DNA of 64,000 nucleotides from Ideonella sp. (GTDB lineage: Bacteria; Pseudomonadota; Gammaproteobacteria; Burkholderiales; Burkholderiaceae_C). Made by a program: the position numbers and the translations under genes. A model generated the notes under the pieces. That model was not told where the DNA came from. It searched no databases and was given only the letters and a program-made list of their open reading frames with translations. The stretch covers positions 186,001 to 250,000 of the forward strand of contig NZ_JADJDO010000040.1 of the NCBI RefSeq assembly GCF_016702655.1, read 5' to 3'. Of this stretch, positions 1 through 7,890 are shown in pieces (within the stretch, counting starts at the first letter, position 1; every line of letters begins with the position of its first letter).

Positions 1-1211
1 TGGGCGTGCAGGTTGTCGCGCTCCACGTCCACCACGGTCTGAATGCGCGCGCCGATGACTGGCTTGCGCATGCCGAGCAGCAGTGCGCGCGCTGGGCGGG
101 GCAGGGCAAGGCACTGAGCTTCGCGTCGCGCCGCCTCTCGGGCCGGCCCGCGCGCGGCGAAAGCGTCGAGGCCTGGGCCCGGCGCGAGCGCTACGCCGCG
201 CTGCGCGAGATGGCGCTCGCGCACGGTTCGCGCGTCGTGCTGCTGGCCCACCACCGGCAGGATCAGGCCGAGACCTTCCTGCTGCAGGCGCTGCGCAGTG
301 CCGGCGTGGCCGGGCTCGCGGCGATGCCGCCGACTGTGGAGCGCGAGGGCGTCACGTGGGCGCGGCCCTGGCTGCATTGCGATGCCGGGCGCATCGCTGC
401 CTACGCGCGCCGGCACCGCCTGCGCCATGTCGAGGACGACAGCAACGCCGATCCGCGCTTTGCGCGCAACCGGCTGCGGCTCGCGGTCTGGCCGGCATTG
501 ATGCGCGAATTTCCGCACGCCGAGGCTGCCCTTGCTGCCGCAGCCGCCTGGGCGCAGGAGGCACACGAATGCACTCACGCGCTGGCGGCGATCGATCTTT
601 CGCGGGTCGCATCGAAGCGCGGCCTGGACATCGCCGCCTGGATGCAACTGGCGCCGGCGCGGCGCAGCAATGCGCTGCGCACCTGGCTGCGCAACGAGAT
701 CGGGCGTGCGCCCGAGGCTGCGCTGACGCAACGACTCCTCATCGAGCTGCCTGCCGCCAGCGCGCCGGCGCAATGGACGGCCGCGCGCCTCACGCTGCGC
801 CGCTACCGTGGCTGGTTGTCCTGCCTGCCCGCGGCCGCGCCGATCGGCGCCCCGGAGCGCGTCGAGACGCTGGCTGTTGCGCGCGCAGGGACCTACGCGC
901 TCGCCGGCTGGGGTGGCCGCTTGCGCATCCTGGGCGTGCGCAAAAACGGCGTCGCACGCAGCAGCCTTGCACAGTTGCGTCTGGCAGAGCGCAGCGGCGG
1001 CGAGGACTTTCAGCTCGCTCCCGGCCGTCCGGCGCGCAGCCTGAAGAAGCAGTTCCAGGCCCGCGCCGTGCCGGCCTGGCAGCGCACCGGCCCGCTCGTC
1101 TATGCCGGCGAGCGCCTGCTCTTTGTACCCGGCCTCGGTGTCGATGCGCGCGCGCTTGCCGCCGACGGAGAAGCACAGATCGCCTTCGAGTGGCTGAACG
1201 ACGCGCGCTGA
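1..1211 (+). CDS. tilS: tRNA(Ile)-lysidine synthase TilS (5' end outside window)
   Basis: TilS attaches lysine to the wobble cytidine of the AUA-reading tRNA-Ile in the cytoplasm, an essential ATP-dependent step. The reading frame is already open at the window edge, so the N-terminal PP-loop (SGGxDS) is missing and the true start lies upstream. What is visible fits the family: HVHHGLN near the start, then HHRQDQAETFLLQ, the RPWLH motif about 110 residues later, and a C-terminal TilS substrate-binding region with RSLKKQFQ. About 402 residues are present. lysC follows after 95 bp on the same strand. Identification is firm from the motifs. Confidence 0.95.
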   Translation, partial: GVQVVALHVHHGLNARADDWLAHAEQQCARWAGQGKALSFASRRLSGRPARGESVEAWARRERYAALREMALAHGSRVVLLAHHRQDQAETFLLQALRSAGVAGLAAMPPTVEREGVTWARPWLHCDAGRIAAYARRHRLRHVEDDSNADPRFARNRLRLAVWPALMREFPHAEAALAAAAAWAQEAHECTHALAAIDLSRVASKRGLDIAAWMQLAPARRSNALRTWLRNEIGRAPEAALTQRLLIELPAASAPAQWTAARLTLRRYRGWLSCLPAAAPIGAPERVETLAVARAGTYALAGWGGRLRILGVRKNGVARSSLAQLRLAERSGGEDFQLAPGRPARSLKKQFQARAVPAWQRTGPLVYAGERLLFVPGLGVDARALAADGEAQIAFEWLNDAR

Positions 1212-1246
1212 CCACGGCCGCAAATCGTTTGCTGCAGCGCAGCATG

Positions 1247-1252
1247 TAAAAT
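1247..1252 (+). promoter_or_regulatory. possible -10 element for lysC
   Basis: TAAAAT lies 55 nt upstream of the lysC ATG in the only A+T-rich patch of the tilS-lysC gap. No convincing -35 hexamer is found at 16-18 nt spacing, so this is a weak call. Confidence 0.3.
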
Positions 1253-1306
1253 GACCGACTCGCGCGGCCTGCAGCGCGCACTCTGCAGCGACGACCTCAT
1301 CGCATC

Positions 1307-2575
1307 ATGGCACTCATCGTTCACAAGTACGGCGGCACGTCGATGGGCTCGACCGAGCGCATCCGCAATGTCGCCAAGCGCGTCGCCAAGTGGGCGCGCG
1401 CCGGGCACCAGATGGTCGTCGTGCCATCGGCGATGAGCGGCGAGACCAATCGCCTGCTTGCGCTCGCCAAGGAACTCTCGCCCGAGAAGAGCACGCCCGA
1501 ACTCGCGCGCGAACTCGACATGATCGCCGCCACCGGCGAGCAGGTCTCGGTCGGCCTGCTCGCGATCGCGCTCCAGGCCGAGGGCATGGCGGCGGTGAGC
1601 TATGCCGGCTGGCAGGTGCCGATCACGACCGACTCGGCCTACACCAAGGCGCGCATCGCGAGCATCGACGATGCGCGCGTGCGCGCCGACCTCGCAGCCG
1701 GCAAGGTCGTGATCATCACCGGCTTTCAGGGCATCGACGGCGAGGGCCACATCACGACCCTCGGCCGCGGCGGATCGGACACCTCGGCGGTCGCGGTCGC
1801 GGCGGCGATGAAGGCCGACGAATGCCTGATCTACACCGACGTCGATGGCGTCTACACCACCGACCCGCGCATCGTCCCCGAGGCGCGCCGCCTGCACACC
1901 GTGAGCTTCGAAGAGATGCTCGAGATGGCGAGCCTCGGCTCCAAGGTGCTGCAGATCCGCTCGGTCGAGTTTGCCGGCAAGTACCGCGTGCCGCTGCGCG
2001 TGCTGTCGAGCTTCACGCCTTGGGACATCCCGATCGACGAAGAAGCGCGCTCGGGCACCCTGATCACTTTCGAGGAAGACGCCAAGATGGAACAAGCCGT
2101 CGTTTCGGGCATCGCGTTCAACCGCGACGAAGCCAAGATCAGCCTGCTCGGCGTGCCCGACCGGCCGGGCATCGCCTACCAGATCCTGGGCCCGGTGGCC
2201 GAGGCCAACATCGACATCGACGTCATCATCCAGAACGTGTCGCACGACGGCCGGACCGACTTCAGCTTCACGGTCCACCGCAACGACTACGCGCGCACGA
2301 TCGACCTGCTCAAGACCAGGATCCTGCCCGCCACCGGCGCCACCGAGGTCGCAGGCGACCCCAAGATCTGCAAGGTCAGCATCGTCGGCATCGGCATGCG
2401 TTCGCACGTGGGCGTGGCGAGCAAGATGTTTCGCACGCTCTCCGAAGAGGGCATCAACATCCAGATGATCACGACGAGCGAGATCAAGACCAGCGTCGTG
2501 ATCGACGAGAAGTACATGGAGCTTGCCGTGCGCGCACTGCACAAGGCCTTCGAGCTCGAGCAGGACGCGGGCTGA
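1307..2575 (+). CDS. lysC: aspartate kinase
   Basis: Aspartokinase phosphorylates aspartate, the first step toward lysine, threonine, methionine and diaminopimelate. The 422-residue protein has the N-terminal kinase motif KYGGTSM (residues 7-13), the nucleotide-binding GRGGSDTSAVA segment near residue 155, and tandem C-terminal ACT domains from about residue 265, the usual site of lysine/threonine feedback. Length matches monofunctional beta-type aspartokinases. The ATG chosen begins exactly at the conserved MALIVHKYGG. The gene stands alone between tilS and a tRNA gene. Confidence 0.97.
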   Translation: MALIVHKYGGTSMGSTERIRNVAKRVAKWARAGHQMVVVPSAMSGETNRLLALAKELSPEKSTPELARELDMIAATGEQVSVGLLAIALQAEGMAAVSYAGWQVPITTDSAYTKARIASIDDARVRADLAAGKVVIITGFQGIDGEGHITTLGRGGSDTSAVAVAAAMKADECLIYTDVDGVYTTDPRIVPEARRLHTVSFEEMLEMASLGSKVLQIRSVEFAGKYRVPLRVLSSFTPWDIPIDEEARSGTLITFEEDAKMEQAVVSGIAFNRDEAKISLLGVPDRPGIAYQILGPVAEANIDIDVIIQNVSHDGRTDFSFTVHRNDYARTIDLLKTRILPATGATEVAGDPKICKVSIVGIGMRSHVGVASKMFRTLSEEGINIQMITTSEIKTSVVIDEKYMELAVRALHKAFELEQDAG

Positions 2576-2591
2576 AGCAGACCGAAGCGGC

Positions 2592-2597
2592 TAGAAT
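2592..2597 (+). promoter_or_regulatory. -10 element of tRNA-Ser gene
   Basis: TAGAAT is centred about 16 nt upstream of the mature tRNA 5' end, a fitting distance for a short 5' leader. The -35 side falls in the lysC 3' end and is not well conserved. Confidence 0.5.
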
Positions 2598-2610
2598 CGC
2601 CGCTCGTGCT

Positions 2611-2703
2611 GGAGTCGTGACCGAGAGGCCGAAGGTGCTCCCCTGCTAAGGGAGTAAGCGGGCAAAACCTGCTTCGAGGGTTCGAATCCCTCCGACTCCG
2701 CCA
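2611..2703 (+). tRNA. tRNA-Ser(GCU)
   Basis: Class II cloverleaf of 93 nt with the CCA end encoded. The acceptor arms GGAGTCG (2611-2617) and CGACTCC (2693-2699) pair perfectly, followed by discriminator G and CCA. The anticodon stem CTCCC/GGGAG (2638-2642 and 2650-2654) encloses CTGCTAA with anticodon GCU at 2645-2647, reading AGC and AGU. A long variable arm and the T-loop GGTTCGAATCC are present, as expected for serine tRNAs. Confidence 0.97.
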
Positions 2704-2715
2704 GATCGCCATAAG

Positions 2716-2745
2716 ACACGGGCCTTCGCGGCCCGTTGATCTTTG
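2716..2745 (+). terminator. terminator after tRNA-Ser
   Basis: Seven-base-pair stem ACGGGCC/GGCCCGT (2718-2724 and 2730-2736) with loop TTCGC, followed by TTGATCTTT. It sits 14 nt after the CCA end and fits an intrinsic terminator with a weak U-tract. Confidence 0.7.
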
Positions 2746-3048
2746 TGCCCAGCATTGAACCCACCAGCAGAGAAGTGCCTGGCGGCAACTTGCGGCGGTG
2801 GCTGTCCGGCGAGGGCCCACCGCATGAACAGGTTGGCGCCCCGCTCACAGGCGCCTGACCATGCTCAACGCAATCGTCAGAACCGAAGAACGGCGCACCG
2901 GCGGGCACCGAGCCTGCCCGCTTCCATGGTCAAGGAGGCAACGCGGTCGACAAGGTCGAGCTGGTTTCGCAGAACAGCGGTGGCGAAATCGAAAGCTCGA
3001 TCGACGGCGAGGGAGTTGCCCAAACGGTGGCCAGCGGGGCCCATCCGG
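2746..3048. other. gap without a clear gene
   Basis: About 300 bp between the tRNA terminator and the end of the minus-strand vWA gene. No start-to-stop gene is convincing. One plus-strand frame (about 2859-3060, after an in-frame stop at 2856) has coding-like codon choice and could encode a peptide containing KNGAPAGTEPARFHGQGG, but it has no start codon. It may be a remnant next to the tRNA 3' end or an accident of composition. Confidence 0.4.
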
Positions 3049-4779
3049 TCACGGCGAGGGCCGGCCCAGGGCTCGTCGCAGCCGTCGCGCACGAGAGCGT
3101 GTCCAGCTCTCGCGCGCGGTGGGGCCGAGGACACGATCGAACAGTTGCAGGCACTCGGTCATGACGGCCGCATCGATGGTGTCGAGATGCGGCAGCAGCG
3201 CGGCCGTGACTGCCGCGTCGGCCGTGCCGGGGCGGTGGCTGTTGGCCCACAGGGCGAGCAGCAGCAAGGCCTCGCCGGCCCCGAGCCCGAGGACCGCGGC
3301 CTGGTCGAGCGCGAGGCGGACGTCGGCATTCAGTGCCAACGCCTCGCAGCGCGCGGCCAGCCCTCGCACGCTGCCGCCGTGCGACAGGTGCTCAAAGGCT
3401 GCCTCCACGATGGCGTCGAGAGACGCTCGCGGCTGCTCCTCGAGCGGCGCGCTCGCGAACGACAGCGCCTCGAAGGGGTCTTCACTCGCCAGCGAGCAGA
3501 CGTCCATGTCCGCGGGAGCGCTCCCAGCGCACAACGTCGACAGACCGGCAAGCGACCCCAGGCTCATCGGCGGCGACATCATCAGGCTCGCGGTTGCCCC
3601 CCAGCCTGCGGCGAGCATCGAGCTGACCCGGTGCAATTCGGCCTCCTCGGTGACCTTGTCGGCCGCGGCCCGCTCGTGCACCAGGATGCAGTTCGTGTGC
3701 CTGCTCATCAGCTGGTAGGCGACGGCCAACTCCAGCGCTTGCCCTTCGTCGGCCGTTGCGATGCGCCTCGCGGCGGCCATCCTCGGCAGCGTGTCGCCGG
3801 GGCAGGGCGCATCGGCCTCGCCGCGGGCGACCTCGGTTGCAGCACCTTGCGCGCCGACGGCCAGCAAGCGAACAGTCGATGCCGCTGCCAGCGCAGGCAC
3901 GCCTGCAAAGGCGATCACCGTGTCGCCCCCGAACACGCTGGCCGGCAGCGCGGTTTGCCAGAGGGTCTCGCATCCCCAATCGACACGCGCATCGCGCCAG
4001 GGCTGCTGACGGATGCGCACGAGCATGCGGCCCGCCGCCGCTTCGAGCGCCTCGCCCGGCGTGGCGAACTCGCATGCGCCGCCGGTCGCCTCGGCCAGCG
4101 ACCGAAGCACATCTTCGGCGGGCGACGAGCCGACGCCGATCGCGAACACCCGGTGCCCACTCGAGCGCGCGGCGGCGATCATCTCCTCCGCCTGCCAGAT
4201 CTCCCCGTCGGTCACCATCAGCACGTCAGCGCCTGCGCAATCCCTGGGGACCCGCAGCCCGAACACGGCCTTCAGCGCGGCTTCCATCTCCGTGCCGCCG
4301 AGGTCGGCGTCGATCGCATCGATGGCGGCGTTCAGGCGCCGCAGCGTCTTCGGCGTGCAGGCCGTGAGCGTGAGCACATGCTCGACCGTGGAGCCAAAGC
4401 GGCTGATGCTCACATGGTCGTGCTCGGTCAGCCCGGCCAGCGCACCGTGCAGCGCGGCCCGGGCCGAGGCGATGCTGTCGCCGCCCATCGAACCCGAGCA
4501 GTCCACCAGCAGCTTGACCGCGATGCTCTTGCGTGGCGTCGAAGGCGGCGGCTGCAAGGCCGCCATCAACACGACCGGGGCCGCACCGGCAACGGTGTCT
4601 CGCGCCTGAATCACGAGCGACGGCAAGGGCTCGCGCGGCTTCACCACGATCACCACGTCGCGGTCCAGCCATGCCCCGGGCGCCAGGTCGAGGCGCAGAC
4701 CGCCGTCGATCGCCTCGCGGATGAACCGGTGCGTCGGGCACTCGACGATGCCGCCGGCCAGAGCGCCCGCGATAGTCAC
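3049..4779 (-). CDS. von Willebrand factor A domain protein (C-terminal part of a split VIT-vWA protein)
   Basis: The 576-residue product has a vWA domain with a complete MIDAS metal site: DCSGS gives D93, S95 and S97, with GGTEME and VTDGEIW supplying the downstream Thr and Asp. About 300 further residues without a recognised domain follow. Such VIT-vWA proteins are predicted to bind metal-dependent partners; a defined role is not known. The start is GTG (4779-4777) overlapping the stop of the VIT gene as GTGA. Upstream of that GTG the same frame reads PLALSVTIAGAL, which continues the VIT domain naturally, so the two genes are probably one protein split by loss of one C (see findings). No signal peptide is visible. 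Confidence 0.8.
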   Translation of the reverse strand: MTIAGALAGGIVECPTHRFIREAIDGGLRLDLAPGAWLDRDVVIVVKPREPLPSLVIQARDTVAGAAPVVLMAALQPPPSTPRKSIAVKLLVDCSGSMGGDSIASARAALHGALAGLTEHDHVSISRFGSTVEHVLTLTACTPKTLRRLNAAIDAIDADLGGTEMEAALKAVFGLRVPRDCAGADVLMVTDGEIWQAEEMIAAARSSGHRVFAIGVGSSPAEDVLRSLAEATGGACEFATPGEALEAAAGRMLVRIRQQPWRDARVDWGCETLWQTALPASVFGGDTVIAFAGVPALAAASTVRLLAVGAQGAATEVARGEADAPCPGDTLPRMAAARRIATADEGQALELAVAYQLMSRHTNCILVHERAAADKVTEEAELHRVSSMLAAGWGATASLMMSPPMSLGSLAGLSTLCAGSAPADMDVCSLASEDPFEALSFASAPLEEQPRASLDAIVEAAFEHLSHGGSVRGLAARCEALALNADVRLALDQAAVLGLGAGEALLLLALWANSHRPGTADAAVTAALLPHLDTIDAAVMTECLQLFDRVLGPTARESWTRSRARRLRRALGRPSP

Positions 4780-5324
4780 TGAGAGTGCCAGGGGTACTCC
4801 GCCAGCAACGACGCCTGCGGCACCTGCTGGGGTGCAGCCGCCGGCTGCCTCGCATTCCCGTACCGCGGCGCGATCGTGGTCGGAATCGCCAGGCGCAGGC
4901 GCCCCTGCTCGAAGGCCAGCGCTTGAGCGAACCGGACCTCGAGCACCAACTCGTCGCCGGGCTTGAGGTTGCCGATGTTGGCCGTATGCAGGCCGCCGGG
5001 GAGTGTTTCGACCATCACCGGTGCATCGCCCTCGGCCAAGGCCTCTTCATACTGGCGTTCGGCCGCGGGCTTGGCGACCACGGTCCCGACCTTGCGTTCG
5101 CCGTTGAGCTCGCAGGCGAACGCCAGCAGCACGGCCTGCGCCGGCAAGGGGAAGGTGTAGACCACCTCCAGCACACGGTCGCCGGTGTTGCGGTAGGTCT
5201 GGCGCAGCGTCAGATCGAACAGCACGCCGTCCAGGCGGCCGTTGGCCCGCACGCCGCAAAGGACCGGTGCCGGGGCACCCGCTTCGCGGCTCGCCAGACC
5301 AAACGCCTTCGTCTCATCGTTCAT
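4776..5324 (-). CDS. VIT (vault protein inter-alpha-trypsin) domain protein, N-terminal part of a split VIT-vWA protein
   Basis: The 182-residue product carries a VIT domain from about residue 20 to 150. Typical segments are DLTLRQTYRNTGDRVLEVVYTFPLP, which is the first VIT strands, and LPGGLHTANIGNLKPGD. It then ends abruptly at EYPWHSQ, where full-length VIT-vWA proteins normally run on into a linker and vWA domain. The next gene starts within its stop codon (GTGA). The MerR gene lies 30 bp upstream on the same strand, so merR-VIT-vWA is one transcription unit. Confidence 0.8.
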   Translation of the reverse strand: MNDETKAFGLASREAGAPAPVLCGVRANGRLDGVLFDLTLRQTYRNTGDRVLEVVYTFPLPAQAVLLAFACELNGERKVGTVVAKPAAERQYEEALAEGDAPVMVETLPGGLHTANIGNLKPGDELVLEVRFAQALAFEQGRLRLAIPTTIAPRYGNARQPAAAPQQVPQASLLAEYPWHSQ

Positions 5325-5354
5325 CTTCGTTCTCCCTGAGCAAATGGTTGGGCA

Positions 5355-5819
5355 TCACGCGTCGTCGCGTGGGGTGCCGGGATGCTGTTCGGCTCGCGTC
5401 TGCCGGTAGAGCGCCGTCACGCCGCGGATGAAGGCGCGCACCTGTTCGGGCGTCAGCCCGGCGCGGCCGGGCTCCAGCTGCACTTCCAGCCCGTCGGCGA
5501 CCGTCACCCGGCTCCAGACCTCGACCGATCCCGGCGGCGCGGCGCGCCGGGGCGGGTCTTCCGGCGCGCCGGCGATCAGTTCGCGCACGCGCTCCAGGCT
5601 CAGCCCGGCTTCGGTCCACCGGCGAATGAGCAGCAGTTGTTCGAGGTGGCGGCGCAGGTAGTACGCGCCGCGCTTCTCACCCTCGGGGCGGTCGACCAGG
5701 CCCTGGGCGATGTAGTAGCGCACCGTGCGCGGCGTCACCGCGGCGAGCGTGGACAGCTCGTCGATCGAGTAGCGCTCGGCGCTGGGCTGTGGGTCCGGCA
5801 AGTCGGTGGGTTCGGACAT
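5355..5819 (-). CDS. MerR-family transcriptional regulator
   Basis: A 154-residue DNA-binding protein. The winged helix-turn-helix of MerR type spans roughly residues 17-85: YSIDELSTLAAVTPRTVRYY, then the wing RPEGEKRGAYYLRRHLEQL. A short C-terminal part lacks the metal-binding cysteines of MerR or CueR, so the effector is unknown. It is first in an operon with the VIT and vWA genes and probably controls them. The ATG lies only 5 nt after a strong -10 hexamer, with no ribosome-binding site, so the mRNA may be leaderless. Confidence 0.9.
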   Translation of the reverse strand: MSEPTDLPDPQPSAERYSIDELSTLAAVTPRTVRYYIAQGLVDRPEGEKRGAYYLRRHLEQLLLIRRWTEAGLSLERVRELIAGAPEDPPRRAAPPGSVEVWSRVTVADGLEVQLEPGRAGLTPEQVRAFIRGVTALYRQTRAEQHPGTPRDDA

Positions 5820-5824
5820 GCGCC

Positions 5825-5853
5825 AGTATAAGACAGTACTAACAAACAGTCAA
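5825..5853 (-). promoter_or_regulatory. sigma70-type promoter of the merR-VIT-vWA operon
   Basis: On the minus strand, -35 TTGACT (5853-5848) and -10 TATACT (5830-5825) are separated by exactly 17 bp, close to the sigma70 consensus. The -35 lies inside the palindrome ACAGTTGACTGT (5845-5856), and an AGTACT palindrome lies in the spacer. These are plausible operator sites for the adjacent MerR protein, although MerR-activated promoters usually have 19-20 bp spacers. Confidence 0.75.
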
Positions 5854-6108
5854 CTGTCCGTAACGCAAGCTGAGGCAGAGGCGGAGCCGATGTCGACTGG
5901 AATCCCGTCGGTGCAGGCGGCGAAGCCGGAATGCACATCACAGCCCCCATGACAAGACCTCTCGTGGGCCCGCGGCAACACCGTGCATTGACTACCCGCG
6001 CCCAGCCTGCGATCTTGCTGATGTCGATCGCACTCTCCGTGTCGTGGCGCGCCAGCGCCTGCGGCACGCGGTGCGATCTTTTTCTTGGTCAACGCAATGG
6101 AGGTCTGC

Positions 6109-6642
6109 ATGGTGATCGAGCAACTGGAGGCGCAGGTGCGCGTAGAGCTTCCCGATAACGCGCGCGCCGGTGCCCGGGTTCGCGTCGCAGCTGTCCATGA
6201 AGGGCAGGAGATCGAAGTCGTCTACCGCGTCGACCGGAACGGCAAGCGCGTCTTCAACTACTACTGCGCCGGCGTGCGCATGGAGCGCCGAACCCTGCTG
6301 ATGCTGTTGTGCAGCGAGGGCGCCTGCCCGAAGGCCCAAGAGGTGCAGCAGCGCTGGCGCGCCTTCAACGGTCATGCTGATCGACCGGCGAGATCGCGCG
6401 TCGCGCCGCTGCGCGTTCTGCCACTCATGGAAGAAGTGCCGGTGGAAGCAGCCGGCCACCGCTGCGTGGCGCGCCCGGCCTCGTTCGAGTGTCTCACCTC
6501 CGTGCCCGGTTGGCGCACATGCGCCAGAACTGCTGCGCAAGCCCGGCTGGGACCTGTTCGAGGATGGGGTCTGGATCGCGGGCGGCCTGTGCACCGACGC
6601 CGCGACCGGTGCATCGTGGCCGCGCTTTCGCACACCAGATGA
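6109..6642 (+). CDS. hypothetical protein, probably frameshifted after about residue 90
   Basis: The start ATG at 6109 is supported by GGAGG six nt upstream. The first 90 residues look like a real soluble protein (VRVELPDNARAGARVRVAAV, then YRVDRNGKRVFNYYCAG and SEGACPKAQEVQQRW). Beyond that the frame becomes Arg-rich and shadow-like. A protein-like stretch (KPGWDLFEDGVWIAGG) appears in another frame just downstream, so the gene is probably interrupted by an indel between about 6370 and 6500. No family was recognised. Confidence 0.5.
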   Translation: MVIEQLEAQVRVELPDNARAGARVRVAAVHEGQEIEVVYRVDRNGKRVFNYYCAGVRMERRTLLMLLCSEGACPKAQEVQQRWRAFNGHADRPARSRVAPLRVLPLMEEVPVEAAGHRCVARPASFECLTSVPGWRTCARTAAQARLGPVRGWGLDRGRPVHRRRDRCIVAALSHTR

Positions 6643-6706
6643 TGCACGGCAGTGGCTGGATGCACAGCAGGCGAAGACCCAACATGTGCTCGAAAGGGTG
6701 CGCTGA
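6374..6706 (+). pseudogene. displaced 3' part of the hypothetical gene at 6109
   Basis: From about 6510 this frame reads PELLRKPGWDLFEDGVWIAG followed by a natural-looking C-terminus ending at 6706. The first 40 residues are Arg/Cys-rich and shadow-like. The simplest reading is that this is the C-terminal half of the gene beginning at 6109, in a shifted frame. It could also be an independent small gene with a later start. Confidence 0.4.
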
Positions 6707-6730
6707 ACCTGGCACAGCCGTGCTCGGCTG

Positions 6731-6817
6731 ATGGAAGAGGAGATCACCAAGCGCCTGGTCGGACTGGACACCCAGCTCGGCCGCCTGCGGGCTGTCACTG
6801 CAGAGAGCCCGGCCTGA
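6731..6817 (+). other. possible 28-residue ORF
   Basis: A short frame MEEEITKRLVGLDTQLGRLR... lies 24 nt after the stop at 6706. Its amphipathic, coiled-coil-like pattern is better than random, but no good ribosome-binding site is seen and the surroundings are broken genes. It may be another fragment. Confidence 0.2.
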
Positions 6818-6823
6818 TCGCTG

Positions 6824-7003
6824 ATGCGGCGTCGCGACGACGCCGTCCTGTTCTCGGCGACCGATCTGGTCGCCTACCTCGAATGCGAGCACCATACCGT
6901 GCTCGACTTCCAGGCTCTGGGTGACGGCGACATGCGCGCCGGCAGTTCGGTGCTGGACGAGTCGGCCGAGCTGATCGCGCGCAAGGGCAAATGTTCAGCG
7001 TGA
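6824..7003 (+). pseudogene. N-terminal fragment of a TM0106-type RecB-like nuclease
   Basis: The first 55 residues (MRRRDDAVLFSATDLVAYLE, CEHHTVLDF, ELIARKG) resemble the amino terminus of large RecB-like nuclease/helicase proteins of the TM0106 type, which exceed 400 residues. Here the homology stops at ARKG, around 6985, where the sequence switches to livF coding sequence in another frame; the frame ends at 7003. It is a truncated remnant created by a deletion or recombination. Confidence 0.6.
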
Positions 7004-7182
7004 TCCGCGACATCAACCGCGCCGGCATGGCCGTGCTGCTGGTCGAGCAGAACGTCGCGATGGCGCTCGAGCTGGCGACGCGCGCCTATGTGCTGGAGGA
7101 AGGTCGCGTCGCGGCCGAAGGCACGCCTGCCGACCTGCTCGCCTCGCCGCACATCCGGCGCGCCTATCTCGGCGAAGCGTAG
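6991..7182 (+). pseudogene. C-terminal fragment of branched-chain amino acid ABC ATPase LivF
   Basis: The 63 residues (FSVIRDINRAGMAVLLVEQN, then RAYVLEEGRVAAEGTPADLL and RRAYLGEA) are the last quarter of LivF, after the Walker B segment. Walker A, Q-loop and signature motif are absent, and no other liv genes are nearby. The fragment begins abruptly at the junction with the RecB-like remnant. It cannot encode a working ATPase. Confidence 0.75.
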
Positions 7183-7325
7183 CGTGCCGACCGGTGCAAG
7201 CGGCGAGGGCGGCGAGCTTGACTGCGCGCAACCAACGGCGGGCCTGCCGTGCAATGATCGCGCAGTGGCGTTACCACCTGCGCTCGAGTGTTGCGCGCCG
7301 GCCGCGCCGCTTGGAAGCTGCTCCC

Positions 7326-7679
7326 ATGACCTTGCACCGTACCGAGAACCCGCTTCCCGCACTGGATCGCCAGCTGTCGCCATCCGGCCCCGCGCTGTCG
7401 CTCGACGAGACGCAGGACGAGGCCGAGACCAGCCCGGGCGAGATCGTCGCGCGGCCCGACGGCTATCACTGGATCGCGCCCGACGGGCGGCAGGAGTTCG
7501 GGCCGTTCGAAACCCTTGAACTCGCCCAGGCGGCGCGCGATGGCGGCGACGACACGACGCCGGCGCCGGGCGAGACGCTGCAGGAGGCCGAGGCCGAGAT
7601 CGGCGTCGCCGACTGGATCGACCCCGAAACCGGCGCGCCGGCCGAGGGCGCCTGCCCGCCGCACCTGACCGAAGACTGA
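7326..7679 (+). CDS. hypothetical acidic protein, 117 residues
   Basis: A soluble, Asp/Glu-rich small protein with a central motif RPDGYHWIAPDGRQEFGPFE, probably a small beta fold, and a low-complexity acidic tail. The start ATG at 7326 is preferred because the upstream in-frame region is Arg-rich and non-native. I do not recognise a family. It lies between the remnant patch and the efflux operon, same strand, with a 211-bp gap to the latter. Confidence 0.65.
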   Translation: MTLHRTENPLPALDRQLSPSGPALSLDETQDEAETSPGEIVARPDGYHWIAPDGRQEFGPFETLELAQAARDGGDDTTPAPGETLQEAEAEIGVADWIDPETGAPAEGACPPHLTED

Positions 7680-7890
7680 TCGCCCGCGTCGCCCAGGCCT
7701 GCGTGGCGTGGCCGATGGCACAGCCTGCGCGCCGAGCCATTCAGCGCCACGGCGCGAGCAGCGCAAGAGGGCGAGCCAGGCACGAGCACCGGCCGCGAGC
7801 CAATGACGTTATCCTCGCCCGGCCGAGCCGACGCGGCGGTCCGCGTTGCCGCGCCGCGCGGACGCCCGAGCCGAACAACACGATGCCTCC

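Noticed and set aside
1100..2542. 480-codon minus-strand frame opposite lysC
   Set aside because: Asp/His/Arg-rich antisense shadow of lysC.
7846..7890. Upstream start for the efflux adaptor
   Set aside because: It would place 15 charged residues before the signal peptide; the ATG at 7891 gives a proper lipoprotein signal.
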